Positions 33,466 through 42,825 of a stretch of DNA of 64,000 nt are shown here, one piece after another; position 1 is the stretch's first letter, and every line of letters begins with the position of its first letter. The position numbers were made by a program, and so were the translations under genes. Below the pieces are notes generated by a model. The model was given only the letters and a program-made list of their open reading frames with translations, was not told where the DNA came from and did no database searches. Source of the DNA: Dactylorhiza incarnata (lineage: Eukaryota > Streptophyta > Magnoliopsida > Asparagales > Orchidaceae). The stretch is from assembly GCA_033032865.1 (NCBI GenBank), contig JAWHQI010000005.1, positions 7,836,001 to 7,900,000 on the forward strand, given 5' to 3'.

Positions 33466-35033
33466 GCGGTCATTTTGGACGTGACAAAACCATCACGTTA
33501 GTGGAGGACAAGTTTTATTGGTCGGGCCTTAAGTCTACGGTACATAAGATTGTGAGCAGTTGACGAACGTGCCAATTGGCTAAGGGAAACAAAACGAACG
33601 CGGGGCTTTATACCCCTCTCCTGATTCCTATCGTACCTTGGGAGGATATTAGTATGGATTTCATTCTGGGTCATCCTGTCACTTTGCGTCGCCACGACTC
33701 CATAGTGGTCGTTGATCGCTTTTTCAAAATGGCATATTTTATTGCGGGTAATAAGACCGAGGATGCATCTCATGTAGCTAAATTATTTTTTAAGGAAGTC
33801 ATTGGGCATCGGGGCGTTTCTAAGTCTATCGTCACCGATCGGGACGTGAAATTCACTAGTTATTTCAGGAAGACCTTGTGGCGAATCATGGGCACTAGGC
33901 TCTTGTTTTCCTCAATCTATCATCCACAAACGGATGGGCAAACGAAGGTTGTGAACCGGATTTTGGGTAGTTTGCTACGATGTCTCGTTGGTGACCACAA
34001 GGGCACGTGGGACCTCATCCTTCCCCATGCACAATTGGCTTACAATAATTCTAAAAATAGGTCCACCGGGTTATCCCCAAATGAGATCGTGCACGGCTAT
34101 AAGGCCCCTGTGCCACTTGACTTAGTTCCGTTACCACCATCTTACAAGTCGAGTCAATTTGCACAGGATTTTGGAGCTCATGTTCATGAATTACATAAAC
34201 ATGTGAAGGACACGCTCGATACTCAGTACGCGTCTTATCAATTGCAGGCTAATGTACATAGGAGAGCATCCCACTTGAAAGTTGGAGATTTGGTTATGGT
34301 GCGTCTTGTCCCTGAACGGATGCCTTCGGGTGCCATAAAAAAGTTGGCTAATCGGCGAGCGGGCCCGTTTCGACTATTAAAAAAGCTAGGAGAAAATGCG
34401 TTTCTTTTGGAGTTACCCACTGATTGGGGAATCTCCCCTATTTTCAATGTTTCGAATTTAACGACGTATGTTTCTCCACCACTTGATTTATCTGTCTGCC
34501 GGTTTGGTTCCACTTCTTTGTCTAATGGGTTTGGGGGTGAGGTTACGCCCGGCTCGCTCACTTCTTCGGCCCCCACTGGAGGTACGTTGAATGTTGATGA
34601 CGGAATTAATTCATCTAATTTTCCTAATGCTTTTCCAAGGTTCCCCCGAGCCATTTATGTTCCTGACAGGATCCTTAAAGATGAAGTGCTTACCGCTCCC
34701 AGTGGAACCGGTCACCGCTACTTGATTCGTTGGCGTGACCGTCCAGCCTCTGATGACTCGTGGCTTACGGAATCGGAGGTGACCCTGTTGGATGATGCTC
34801 TTCTCCACCGCTACCTTCGCGACAACTCATCGGTGATGAGTACTTTTGAGCAGGAGAGGATTGATGGCGACGACGACCCTCAACGTGACAATGTTGGAAA
34901 TGGTGCACCTACGGAGGATGGCGCGCTTTCGGATGAAGGCGACACGTCGACCAAGGATTTACGCCGTCGCCGCCGCGGCAACATTGATGCACGCCGTTAC
35001 AATCTCCGCCCGAGGCGCAAGCAAAACAATTAA
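33420..35033 (+). pseudogene. Integrase and chromodomain-like tail of element 3
   Basis: The zinc domain shows ELHSGGLGGHFGRDKTI. Its Cys pair is damaged: one Cys position is TGA (33561) and RTCQLAKG follows. The core (frame 33576-35033) keeps SMDFILG and VTDRDVKF. The third acidic position reads HPQTDGQTKVVNR, with Lys where the family has Glu (GAG to AAG). The C-terminal part (34640-34840) has a chromodomain-like segment, YLIRWRDRPASDDSWLTE. The frame then crosses the polypurine tract and ends with a basic tail (RRRRRGNIDARRYNLRPRRK) inside the 3' LTR at 35033. Confidence 0.88.
34848..34861 (+). other. Polypurine tract of element 3
   Basis: GAGCAGGAGAGGAT directly precedes the LTR start TGATGGCG. 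It lies inside the pol frame (residues FEQERID). Confidence 0.7.
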
Positions 35034-36205
35034 AAATTATAATAGTTTTATTATAATTATTAATTTTATCTTCATTATTTGTTATGTCATTTTTATGCTT
35101 TAATTTTGGCCATGTTTAATGTTGGATTGCATTTAGACAAAACTATGGCTAAGCCTATAAGAGGCCTTAATGTAATAATTTTAAGTTTAATTGGGAATGA
35201 AAAGGAAACTTGAAAACCCTAACTCTCTTGACTCCTCCCTCCCCTAGTCGTACATCCCTCTTTCTCTCCCTCTCTCTCTCTCGATTCTACTCTCTTGAGG
35301 ATTCGACCAGCAAGGAGCAGCTCCCCCCTCTTGCCTTCTTCCCCAAGCAGTCGCCCCCTTGCTTTCTCTACCAAGCAGCCGCCTCCTTTCTTCCTCCCCC
35401 ATCTCCACATTCGGCCAAGACCGCCCCCTCTCTTCCTTCCCCTCTCCAAGTTCGGCCAAGGCCGCCCCCTCTCTTCCTCCCCTGCCCCAAGTTCGGCCAA
35501 GGCCGCTCACCCCCCTCTCTCATCCTCTTAAGCCGCCAACCACCCCTCCACCACTTGGCCGGCCCCTTTCAAGCCTCCCCTTGGTGACGGAGTTTCCTCC
35601 ACGGCGCGTGGTGGATTCGTGTGGATCTTGGATAAACGTGAAGCGAAGACGGCGGACGGATTCCTCTCCAAACAACGCGCCTCTGGTGGATCCGTAGAAA
35701 AAGGCGATCGGGCGAGTGCAAGCTTGAGGCCAATCATATCTCAAGCGGGGTAACGAACAAACCACTCGTGTGGATTCTTTTCCTTGATTTTTCTTGTGGT
35801 GGGATTCTGTGGCGTGATCTTCGAATCACTGATTTTTCGTGGGCTTTCTTCTTATTGGAATTTTGCATTTCATCCTTGTATTTTAAATTTCAAAGGGGCT
35901 TAGCGAACCCTGTTTTTATTGGGAGAGATCAACCATTTTTTCGAATTGATATTTTCGGTGGATCTCTTTTGGTACAACGCATAGCGCGGCCGGATCGGGT
36001 GGGTCCATTTCGCTGGTTCGAACATTGGCTTATCGCCGCTGGGAGACCTAAAGAGGATTAGCGATCCTTCGTGTGGCAATTGTTTCTCTTTGCCTAGTTC
36101 GGTGCACTTGCACTGTGTGGCTTGCATTTGCATCATTTTTCTTGAGTCGCGCGTCCCTCAAAAATATGTTCGTACAAGCATGTCAGAGAGCGGCGGTTTA
36201 CATCA
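34862..36205 (+). repeat. 3' LTR of element 3
   Basis: The 1344-bp partner of 28449-29784, with scattered differences and the same C/T-rich repeat block (35220-35540). It ends TTTACATCA followed by CTCCT. Confidence 0.88.
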
Positions 36206-36480
36206 CTCCTACTTTGCTGCAGAATCTCGAAGGAACCGGTGAGTAGGGAATGGAAGTCGGGGGTCCAAGGGGACACGCAACCACGAAGCCTCCCTCCTAC
36301 ATTGTTGCAGAATGTCGAAGGAATTGGTGAGTAGGGAATGACAGTCGGGGGTCTAAAGGGACACGCAAACACGAAGCCTCCCTCCTACTTTGCTGCAGAG
36401 TGTCAAAGGAACCGATGAGTAGGGAATGGCAGTCGGGGGGTCCAAGGGGACACGCACCTACGAAGCCTCCCTCCTACTTT
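36206..36480. repeat. 88-bp tandem repeat array
   Basis: TCCTAC(T/A)TTG(C/T)TGCAGA recurs at 36207, 36295, 36383 and, as a stub, 36472, a period of 88-89 bp. Each unit contains GTAGGGAATG.CAGTCGGGGG and GGGACACGCA. The left flank of element 3 (28393-28448) belongs to the same array, showing the insertion landed in it. Confidence 0.85.
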
Positions 36481-37019
36481 AAGTCCTTGGTTCTTGAAGG
36501 TTCATGATCCTATTACTCAATAATTATATGGGAGTAACTGCACCAACTCATATGACGGGAAGAAACGACTGTTGAACTTGACTTTGCTGCAAGCTTTTAG
36601 CTCTTTTAAATGACACATTTATACAAAGGTCCTTCTGTCAGTTAAACCGATTATCTCTTCATCGAGTTGGGGGGTCGGCGTACAGACTCTTTTCTGATAA
36701 CCTCTCCATTCATATGAGAAATGCGATCAGGGGGTCATTCAGCCAACGTGCAGGGGGGAGCTGATCTTGACCGTCAATGCAGATGCTTGGTCTTAAGATA
36801 ACTCATTATCCCGATGCAGCGTCTCATCACCCGTCCTAGGTCTTACGAAAGTCGAGTTGGAGGCCTGTTCCCCAACCTGTTATGGAGATCGATTTGACCT
36901 ATTTTGAACAAGCTTGACGGAAGATAAAGAGACTCACATCATCCCTTATTTCAGGGGGTGATGAGATTATTTATACAGACGAATATACAATAGATGATCA
37001 TACATATTTATACTAGGGG
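36481..37019. other. Spacer, nothing recognised
   Basis: About 540 bp without a convincing ORF. It is probably 3' untranslated sequence of the old minus-strand gypsy element, because its integrase tail follows immediately. Confidence 0.4.
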
Positions 37020-37302
37020 TAGAACCTTTTCAGGTCGTCACCGTTCCAAGTAGCTCCCCTTCGTGATTTTGCAGTAGATGCCCTCCCATTGTTAACGACT
37101 CATGGATGATGAATGACCCTTCCCAAGTTGGGTTAAGCTTCCCGATAGAGATTTCTATTCCAGCAGCATCCACTTTCTTCAGGACAAGGTCACTTTCTTA
37201 GAACTGCTTGATGCGGACGTGCTAATCAAAATGCTTAGCCATCCTCCTTTTAATCTCCTCTTGCCTAGTTGTGGAAAGATATCAAAGCTCTTCAATGTAG
37301 TC
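37020..37302 (-). pseudogene. Old gypsy integrase, C-terminal fragment
   Basis: Reading the minus strand with several stops gives RQEEIKRRMAKHF, ESDLVLKKVDAAGIEISIGK, LNPTWEGSFIIHE and LLQNHEGELLGT, the integrase C-terminal pattern of Tat/Athila-type gypsy elements (usually GDLVLRKV...KLGPNWEGP). The family B-like element interrupts it; the upstream part of the integrase is at 41972-42825. Confidence 0.7.
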
Positions 37303-38733
37303 GAGAGAGAAAGGGAAAGTTTTATTGTTCTTGAAGGGAGTATTAACCCTGTACAAGGTGGGGAAGGAGAAAGGGAAAGTTTTATTGTTCTTCTCTTTGT
37401 GCTGAGAAGACTCTTGATGAAGATCCTGATTGGTAGTTGTGTTTGGATCTTGATGATGATGTTGAAGGAAGCTCCCCCTGTCTGATTTAGAATAGATGAC
37501 AGCTTGAGGATGGAGCTTCTTCTCTAAATTGTGATACACTTCTTCTTCTTCCTGAGCAAGTGATATTGAGTTTGTGTCTCAGGTTGTAGAAGATCTGCAA
37601 GAAAGATGTTAGCAAAAAGAAGATATAAGTATATATGATCTGCTTCTTCTTTTTGCTCTGTTCTTCTTCTTCTCTTCTTCTCCTTGTTCCTGTACAGCAG
37701 TTGTCATATATCTTCTATCTATATTATATCTGTACAGCAATATATAATCTGTATGTATATATGTTAAGAGAGAACAACTATATATATTCTGATATATATT
37801 CTGCTGTCGTGTATATCCTGCTGTATTGTATATCTGTTTGAATCAAAGAGGAAAGCATTAATATAGCTTTCATTTCCCAGATCCTTGAAAACATCTCTTG
37901 CCGCGTTTGGCATTGCTGCAACCGCTACAACATTTATTGCTTTCTACCAACGACTTTATTAATAAATGCTTGCACGCTGTAATGTCAGAACTGCAATATA
38001 TATAGCAATATATAAAATAGAATAAAGAAATATGGCTTTAATTAAAGTCTGACAGCTTATAGAATATGAAATATAATTCTGCAAAACTTTCATCGAGCTG
38101 AGGTCTCCTTTCGTTGAGCTCATCATTTCATTCGTCGACCAGAACATGTGATTTACTGTTTCTGAATATCTGTTGGATTTCGTCGAGCGTTGTTCGTCAT
38201 TCGTTGACCTCCGTTCCGATTTCGTCGACCGCCGCTTTCCTTACTATAATCTGTCGAGCGCTGCTGCTGAGCTGTTCGTCGATCGTCGTCCGACGAATGC
38301 CGAGCGCTACTATGATCTGCTCGCCGAGCGCTGCTATGATCTGTTCACCGATCTCCGTCCGACGAATGTCGAGCGCCGTTCGACGAATGTCGAGCGCCGT
38401 TCGACGAATGTCGAGCGCCGTTCGACGAATGTCGAACGCAGCTAATATATATAATATATTATTTCTCTTATATTATTTTATATTAATTTCTCTTATAATA
38501 TTTTCTCTTATATTATTTAGCCTATTATTATATATATATTTCTTAGTATATTATTTATATATATTGTTTTCAGCCTTTTAATTTAATAGGATATTTAATC
38601 TAAGTTGTACAATATGAGTTATGACATAAACTTAGATACTAAAGGTGGATCCTAACTCAAATCAAAACTAAGGTTCCAACAATCTCCCCCTATTTGAGTT
38701 GGGATCCTAATCCAAATTAACTATGTTCTAACA
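37303..38733 (-). repeat. 3' LTR of element 4 (truncated)
   Basis: It begins with GAGAAAGGGAAAGTTTTATT, a copy of a segment that recurs about 60 bases later, then follows the right LTR from GAAGGGAGTATTAACCCTG. About 400 bp of its outer end are missing. It carries a dense array of CGTCGA and GACGAATGTCGAGCGCCGTT words (38095-38445); the latter unit repeats in tandem near 38355-38440. It shows GGTTCCAACA (38681) and the outer TGTTCTAACA (38733). Confidence 0.8.
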
Positions 38734-38748
38734 ATCTCCCCCTATTTG
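38734..38748 (-). other. Polypurine tract of element 4
   Basis: The minus strand reads CAAATAGGGGGAGAT against the LTR start at 38733. A second identical tract lies 52 bp inside the LTR (38682-38696). Confidence 0.75.
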
Positions 38749-39139
38749 GTTTAGGATTCCTAAGCATAAAAAGTCTTGATCTGCTTAAGGGTTAGATATT
38801 ATTTATTTTTCTTTTATAACTGAGCAATTTCTGATTTCCTAAATCTTGATTTAAATAGGAATTTTAAATGAAATGAATTGCTAGCTGTTAACAGATTCTA
38901 AGAATTTTTATAATCAGAAAGATAATATCTGATAGCTTCTTTTTATAAAATCCTCTTAATCAGAAGAGACTCACACTCAGAGCTCTGATCATTTCTGATC
39001 TATGCTACTACAGTAGAATGCTCAAACTGATTTTGGAGAAAATCTGTAAGATAGTGAAGTTATCTGAGATTGCTTTTTAAAATAGAAAAATTCAACAGAA
39101 TCATTAAAACTGTTGTTTAATTTAATTTAAGTAAAAATA

Positions 39140-39997
39140 TTAAAAGTTTTTTAAAATTTGCCTTATATATAAATATTTTGGCCTTTTTATCTCATTAAAG
39201 TACAATTTTGAAAGTTTATTTTTATTTTGCTGAACATAAGAAATTTCTTTTTCTTTAAAATTTTGTTTAAAGTTATCAGCTATAATTAACTTGTTTTCTA
39301 AACAGATAGTTTGTTCTACTGAAATTTTGAAAGAAGTTAAATTAATTATTTTTGTTAACTCTTTTCTGATTTCAGAATTGTAATTTCCAGATGTTATTAA
39401 ATCTGTACATAATGAACTAAAAACAGATTTAAAAACAGATTTAAAATCAGATTTTATTAAATCTGGGCATGATGAAGTGAAAACATATTTATCATCAGAG
39501 GTAGAAATAAAATGTGAAGATACCTCTTTTACCTTTTCTTCATCAAATTCTGCATCAGATTCAGATTCTGATATGTAATCTGAACCATATATTGCCATCA
39601 TACAAAAAGCTTTGGCTTTTTGTTCTTCCTTTTCTTCTTCTTCAGTTAGAGTAACTGATGGTTCTGCATCAAAAATGATGTTAGTAGAAGATGTAGAAAT
39701 GGATTTATTTACCATCCAAGAGAGGGAGTTCCAGATGGCCTTTGCTGAAGTGCAATCAGCCACTTTAAGAAGAATGTCATCAGACATTGATTTAGCCAAT
39801 ATCTCCATGGCTATGGCATCATCACTTTTCAGCCTTTCTTGATCATCAGATGAAGAAGTAGTTCCTGTCAAAACAGATTTATAAATATCTTCATCTATGA
39901 CATTCATAAATAATTTAATTCTAATTTGCCATAACTCAAAACTATCCAAATTACAAAAAGGTGGATCTGAAAAAGAATAATCTGATAGTGCCATCAA
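39140..39997 (-). CDS. Mini-Gag of element 4
   Basis: This 285-residue ORF is the longest family B gag. It starts MMALSDYSFSDPPFCNLDSF, keeps LWQIRIKLFMNVIDEDIYKS and AIAMEILAKSMSDDILLKVA, then AIWNSLSWMV followed by the acidic EEEEKEEQKAKAFCMMAIYG. Unlike the other copies it stays open through the downstream coil (SVEQTICLENKLIIADNFKQ) to NFKEKEISYVQQNKNKLS and KRPKYLYIRQ. The UBN2 second half and CCHC knuckle are absent. An uninterrupted frame suggests selection or a recent origin. It would need a pol-bearing helper. Confidence 0.8.
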   Translation of the reverse strand: MMALSDYSFSDPPFCNLDSFELWQIRIKLFMNVIDEDIYKSVLTGTTSSSDDQERLKSDDAIAMEILAKSMSDDILLKVADCTSAKAIWNSLSWMVNKSISTSSTNIIFDAEPSVTLTEEEEKEEQKAKAFCMMAIYGSDYISESESDAEFDEEKVKEVSSHFISTSDDKYVFTSSCPDLIKSDFKSVFKSVFSSLCTDLITSGNYNSEIRKELTKIINLTSFKISVEQTICLENKLIIADNFKQNFKEKEISYVQQNKNKLSKLYFNEIKRPKYLYIRQILKNF

Positions 39998-40088
39998 ATT
40001 TTTTGAAAAACCTTTTTACAACAAAACAAAATAAGAACTAAGGTGATCTTTGTGATTTCAGGTGTTAGCCTGTGTGAAAAATCAACTT

Positions 40089-40235
40089 CCTCTGATACCA
40101 ATTGAAAGGGGTTCAATTGAGTATCAGGTGCAAGAAATTGAAAAAATAAAATCAGCCTCCTCTGATACCAATTGAAAGGGACAATTGATATCCTCTAATG
40201 AGGGTGATTGATAAAATCAACCTGCTTTGATACCA
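40089..40235 (-). other. Three tandem primer binding sites of element 4
   Basis: TGGTATCAGAGG (40089-40100), TGGTATCAGAGG (40159-40170) and TGGTATCAAAGC (40224-40235) occur 70 and 65 bases apart. Each sits next to CTTTCAAT, the LTR end plus spacer. The copy nearest the LTR (spacer AT before 40238) should be functional. Confidence 0.8.
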
Positions 40236-40237
40236 AT

Positions 40238-41971
40238 TGAAAGGAGAGTTTTAGTTCTTATTTAGCTGTTAAAACTCTTGTTTAAGTTTTACTTCCAAAA
40301 TAAATGATATATATCACTATATATATGAGTTTACTGAGTAATAAAAACAAAGAGTAGGAGTGCATAAAAATAAACACAACATAGGAAATAAAACCAACAA
40401 ACAAAAAGCAATCCAGATGACACAGAGAAATATAGTAGTTCCCCAAACCGGGTACATCTACTCTTCTACCCACTGATAGGAATCCACTAGGAGAGTTGAT
40501 CAGGTGCCCTCGCACTAAGGTGTTTTTGATCAGGTGTCCACACACCAATGGAGGTTTGATCAGGTGCCCAATTCACCTATAAGCTTTTGACCAGGTGCTT
40601 ATAAACCAACAAGATTTTTTGATCAGGTGTCTTGCCACCAACAGGTTACACTTTTGAAGGGAGTATTAACCCTGTACAAGATGGGGAAGGAGAAAGGGAA
40701 AGTTTTATTGTTCTTCTCTTTGTGCTGAGAAGACTCTTGATGAAGATCCTGATTGGTAGTTTTGTTTGGATCTTGATGATGATGTTGAAGGAAGCTCCAC
40801 TTGTCTGATTTAGAATAGATGTCAGCTTGAGGATGAAGCTTCTTCTCTAAATTGTGATACACTTCTTCTTCTTCTTCTTCCTGAGCAAGTGATATTGATT
40901 TTGTGTCTCAGGTTGTAGAAGATCTGCAAGAAAGATGTTAGCAAAAAGAAGATATAAGTATATATGATCTGCTTCTTCTTTTTGCTCTGTTCTTCTTCTT
41001 CTCTTCTTCTCTCTGTTCCTGTACAGCAGTTGTAATATATTTTCTATCTATATTATATCTGTACAGCAATATATATTCTGTATGTATATATGTTAAGAGA
41101 GAACAACTATATATATTCTGATATATATTTTGTTGTCGTGTATATCCTGCTGTATTGTATATCTGTTTGAATCAAAGAGGAAAGCATTAATATAGCTTTC
41201 ATTTCCCAGATCCTTGAAAACATCTCTTGCCATGTTTGGCATTGCTGCAACGGCTACAACATTTATTGCTTTCTGCCAACGACTCTATTAATAAATGCTT
41301 GCACGTTGTAATGTCAGAACTGCAATATATATAGCAATATATAAAATAGAATAAATAAATATGGCTTTAATTAAAGTCTGACAACATATAGAATATGAAA
41401 TATAATTCTGCAAAACTTTCGTCGAGCTGAGCTCTCCTTTCGTCGAGCTCATCATTTTATTCGTCGACCAGAACATGTGATTTACTGTTTCTGAATATCT
41501 GTTGGATTTCGTCGAGCGCTGTTCGTCATTCGTCGACCTCCGTTCTGATTTCGTCGACGCCTCTTTCCTTGCTATAATCTGTCGAGCGCTGCTTCTGAGC
41601 TGTTCGCCGATCGCCGTCCGATGAATGTCGAGCGTCGTTCGACGAATGTCGAACGCAGCTAATATATAAAATATATTATTTCTCTTATATTATTTTATAT
41701 TAATTTCTCTTATAATATTTTCTCTTATATTATTTTCTCTTATATTATTTAGCCTATTATTATATATATATTTCTTAGTATATTATATATATATATATAT
41801 ATTATTTTCAGCCTTTTAATTTAATAGGATATTTAATCTAAGTTGTACAATATGAGTTATGACATAAACTTAGATACTAAAGGTGGATCCTAACTCAAAT
41901 CAAGACTAAGGTTCCGACAATCTCCCCCTATTTGAGTTGGGATCCTAATCCAAATTAACTAGGTTCTAACA
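40238..41971 (-). repeat. 5' LTR of element 4
   Basis: The 1734-bp LTR holds GATCAGGTG repeats (40495-40630), an AT-rich block and a CGTCGA array (41415-41655) shorter than in its partner. It has GGTTCCGACA near 41920 and the true end GGTTCTAACA at 41971. Confidence 0.85.
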
Positions 41972-42825
41972 AAGCTCTTCAATGTAGTTGAGAGAGCGCT
42001 TCTGAGCTTCTTCATTCTCTAGACATCATTCCTCATCTCCATCTTCTATCGCAACCACTCTAGGACTCCTGACCTCGAACTCTACTGGGATGAGAGCTTC
42101 AGATCCATGAGATAGCTTTAAAGGATTTTCTCCTGTGGTCGAATTAGGAGTGGTCCTCAGAGCCCATAGGACCGAAGGGAGCTGCTTTGCCCAGTTCTCT
42201 TTTAAATTTTCAACTTTTTTCTTCAAGAGGTTGATGATTAGTTTGTTGGAGGCCTCCACTTGTCAGTTGCTCCATGGATGATGTACTGAAATGAATCGAA
42301 GATTAGTTCCCAGCTAACGACAGAAGTCGGTCAGTTCCAGGATGGTGAACTACAAACCACTGTCTGTGATGATGGCGAGAGGAATCCCGAACCTGCAAGT
42401 GATCTCTCCCCAGATGTAGTTCTTCATGACTTGAGATGTGGTCTTGGCTAGTGCCTTAGCCTCGATACACTTGGAGAAATAGTCGATCATGATGAGAACA
42501 AACTTCCTCTGACCACCAGCTTGGGGAAAGGATCCTATCAAATCCATTCCCTAGATGGAGAACGGCCAAGGGGCCAAAATTGAACGAAGTTGCTGGGCCG
42601 GTTGCAACTGGAGGGGAAGAAAAGATGGCACTTCTGACACTTCTTTGAAAAGGCCTCGACATCTTTCCGGATAGTCGACCAGAAATATCCTTGTCTATGG
42701 ATCCTTTGCTCTAGAGTGCGAGTCCCTGAATAACTACCACACTCTCCTGAATGAATCTCCTCTAGTGTTGGCACCAAATATGTACCAAGTCCACACTTGC
42801 TCAAGCTGAGGGATGAGGGGGGAAT
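41972..42825 (-). pseudogene. Old gypsy integrase, zinc-binding and core fragments
   Basis: Reading right to left: the zinc region (EEIHSGECGSYSGTRTLEQR, then KKCQKCHLF), a shift, then MDLIGSFPQAGGQRKFVLIM with the first Asp, IPLAIITDSGL with the second Asp, and QVEASNKLIINLLKKKVENL where Glu is the third acidic residue. LWALRTTPNSTTGENPLKLS follows. Stops occur, including TAG just before MDLIG and others in the second half. It is the upstream part of 37020-37302, split by element 4. The spacing fits Tat/Athila-type gypsy. Confidence 0.8.

Larger units (their letters stand above)
28449..36205 (+). mobile_element. Element 3: Ty3/gypsy chromovirus-like element
   Basis: LTRs 28449-29784 and 34862-36205 start TGATGGCGACGACG and end TTTACATCA, flanked by a perfect CTCCT duplication (28444-28448, 36206-36210). 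Domain order gag, protease, RT, RNase H, integrase, chromodomain-like tail is Ty3/gypsy chromovirus. The tract GAGCAGGAGAGGAT precedes the 3' LTR. The coding frame runs through it and about 170 bp into the LTR, so the LTR carries the C-terminal codons of pol, an arrangement reported for CRM-type chromoviruses. Nonsense, frameshift and catalytic-residue changes make this copy inactive. Confidence 0.9.
37303..41971 (-). mobile_element. Element 4: single family B-like element in the old integrase
   Basis: The left LTR (37303-38733, start truncated), internal region (38734-40237) and right LTR (40238-41971) resemble the family B dimers but have longer LTRs. There is only a gag-type ORF. The right LTR ends GGTTCTAACA followed by AAGCTCTTCAATGTAG. 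The left junction carries that same flank plus about ten further bases before truncated LTR sequence, so the ends are not a simple 5-bp duplication. Confidence 0.85.
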
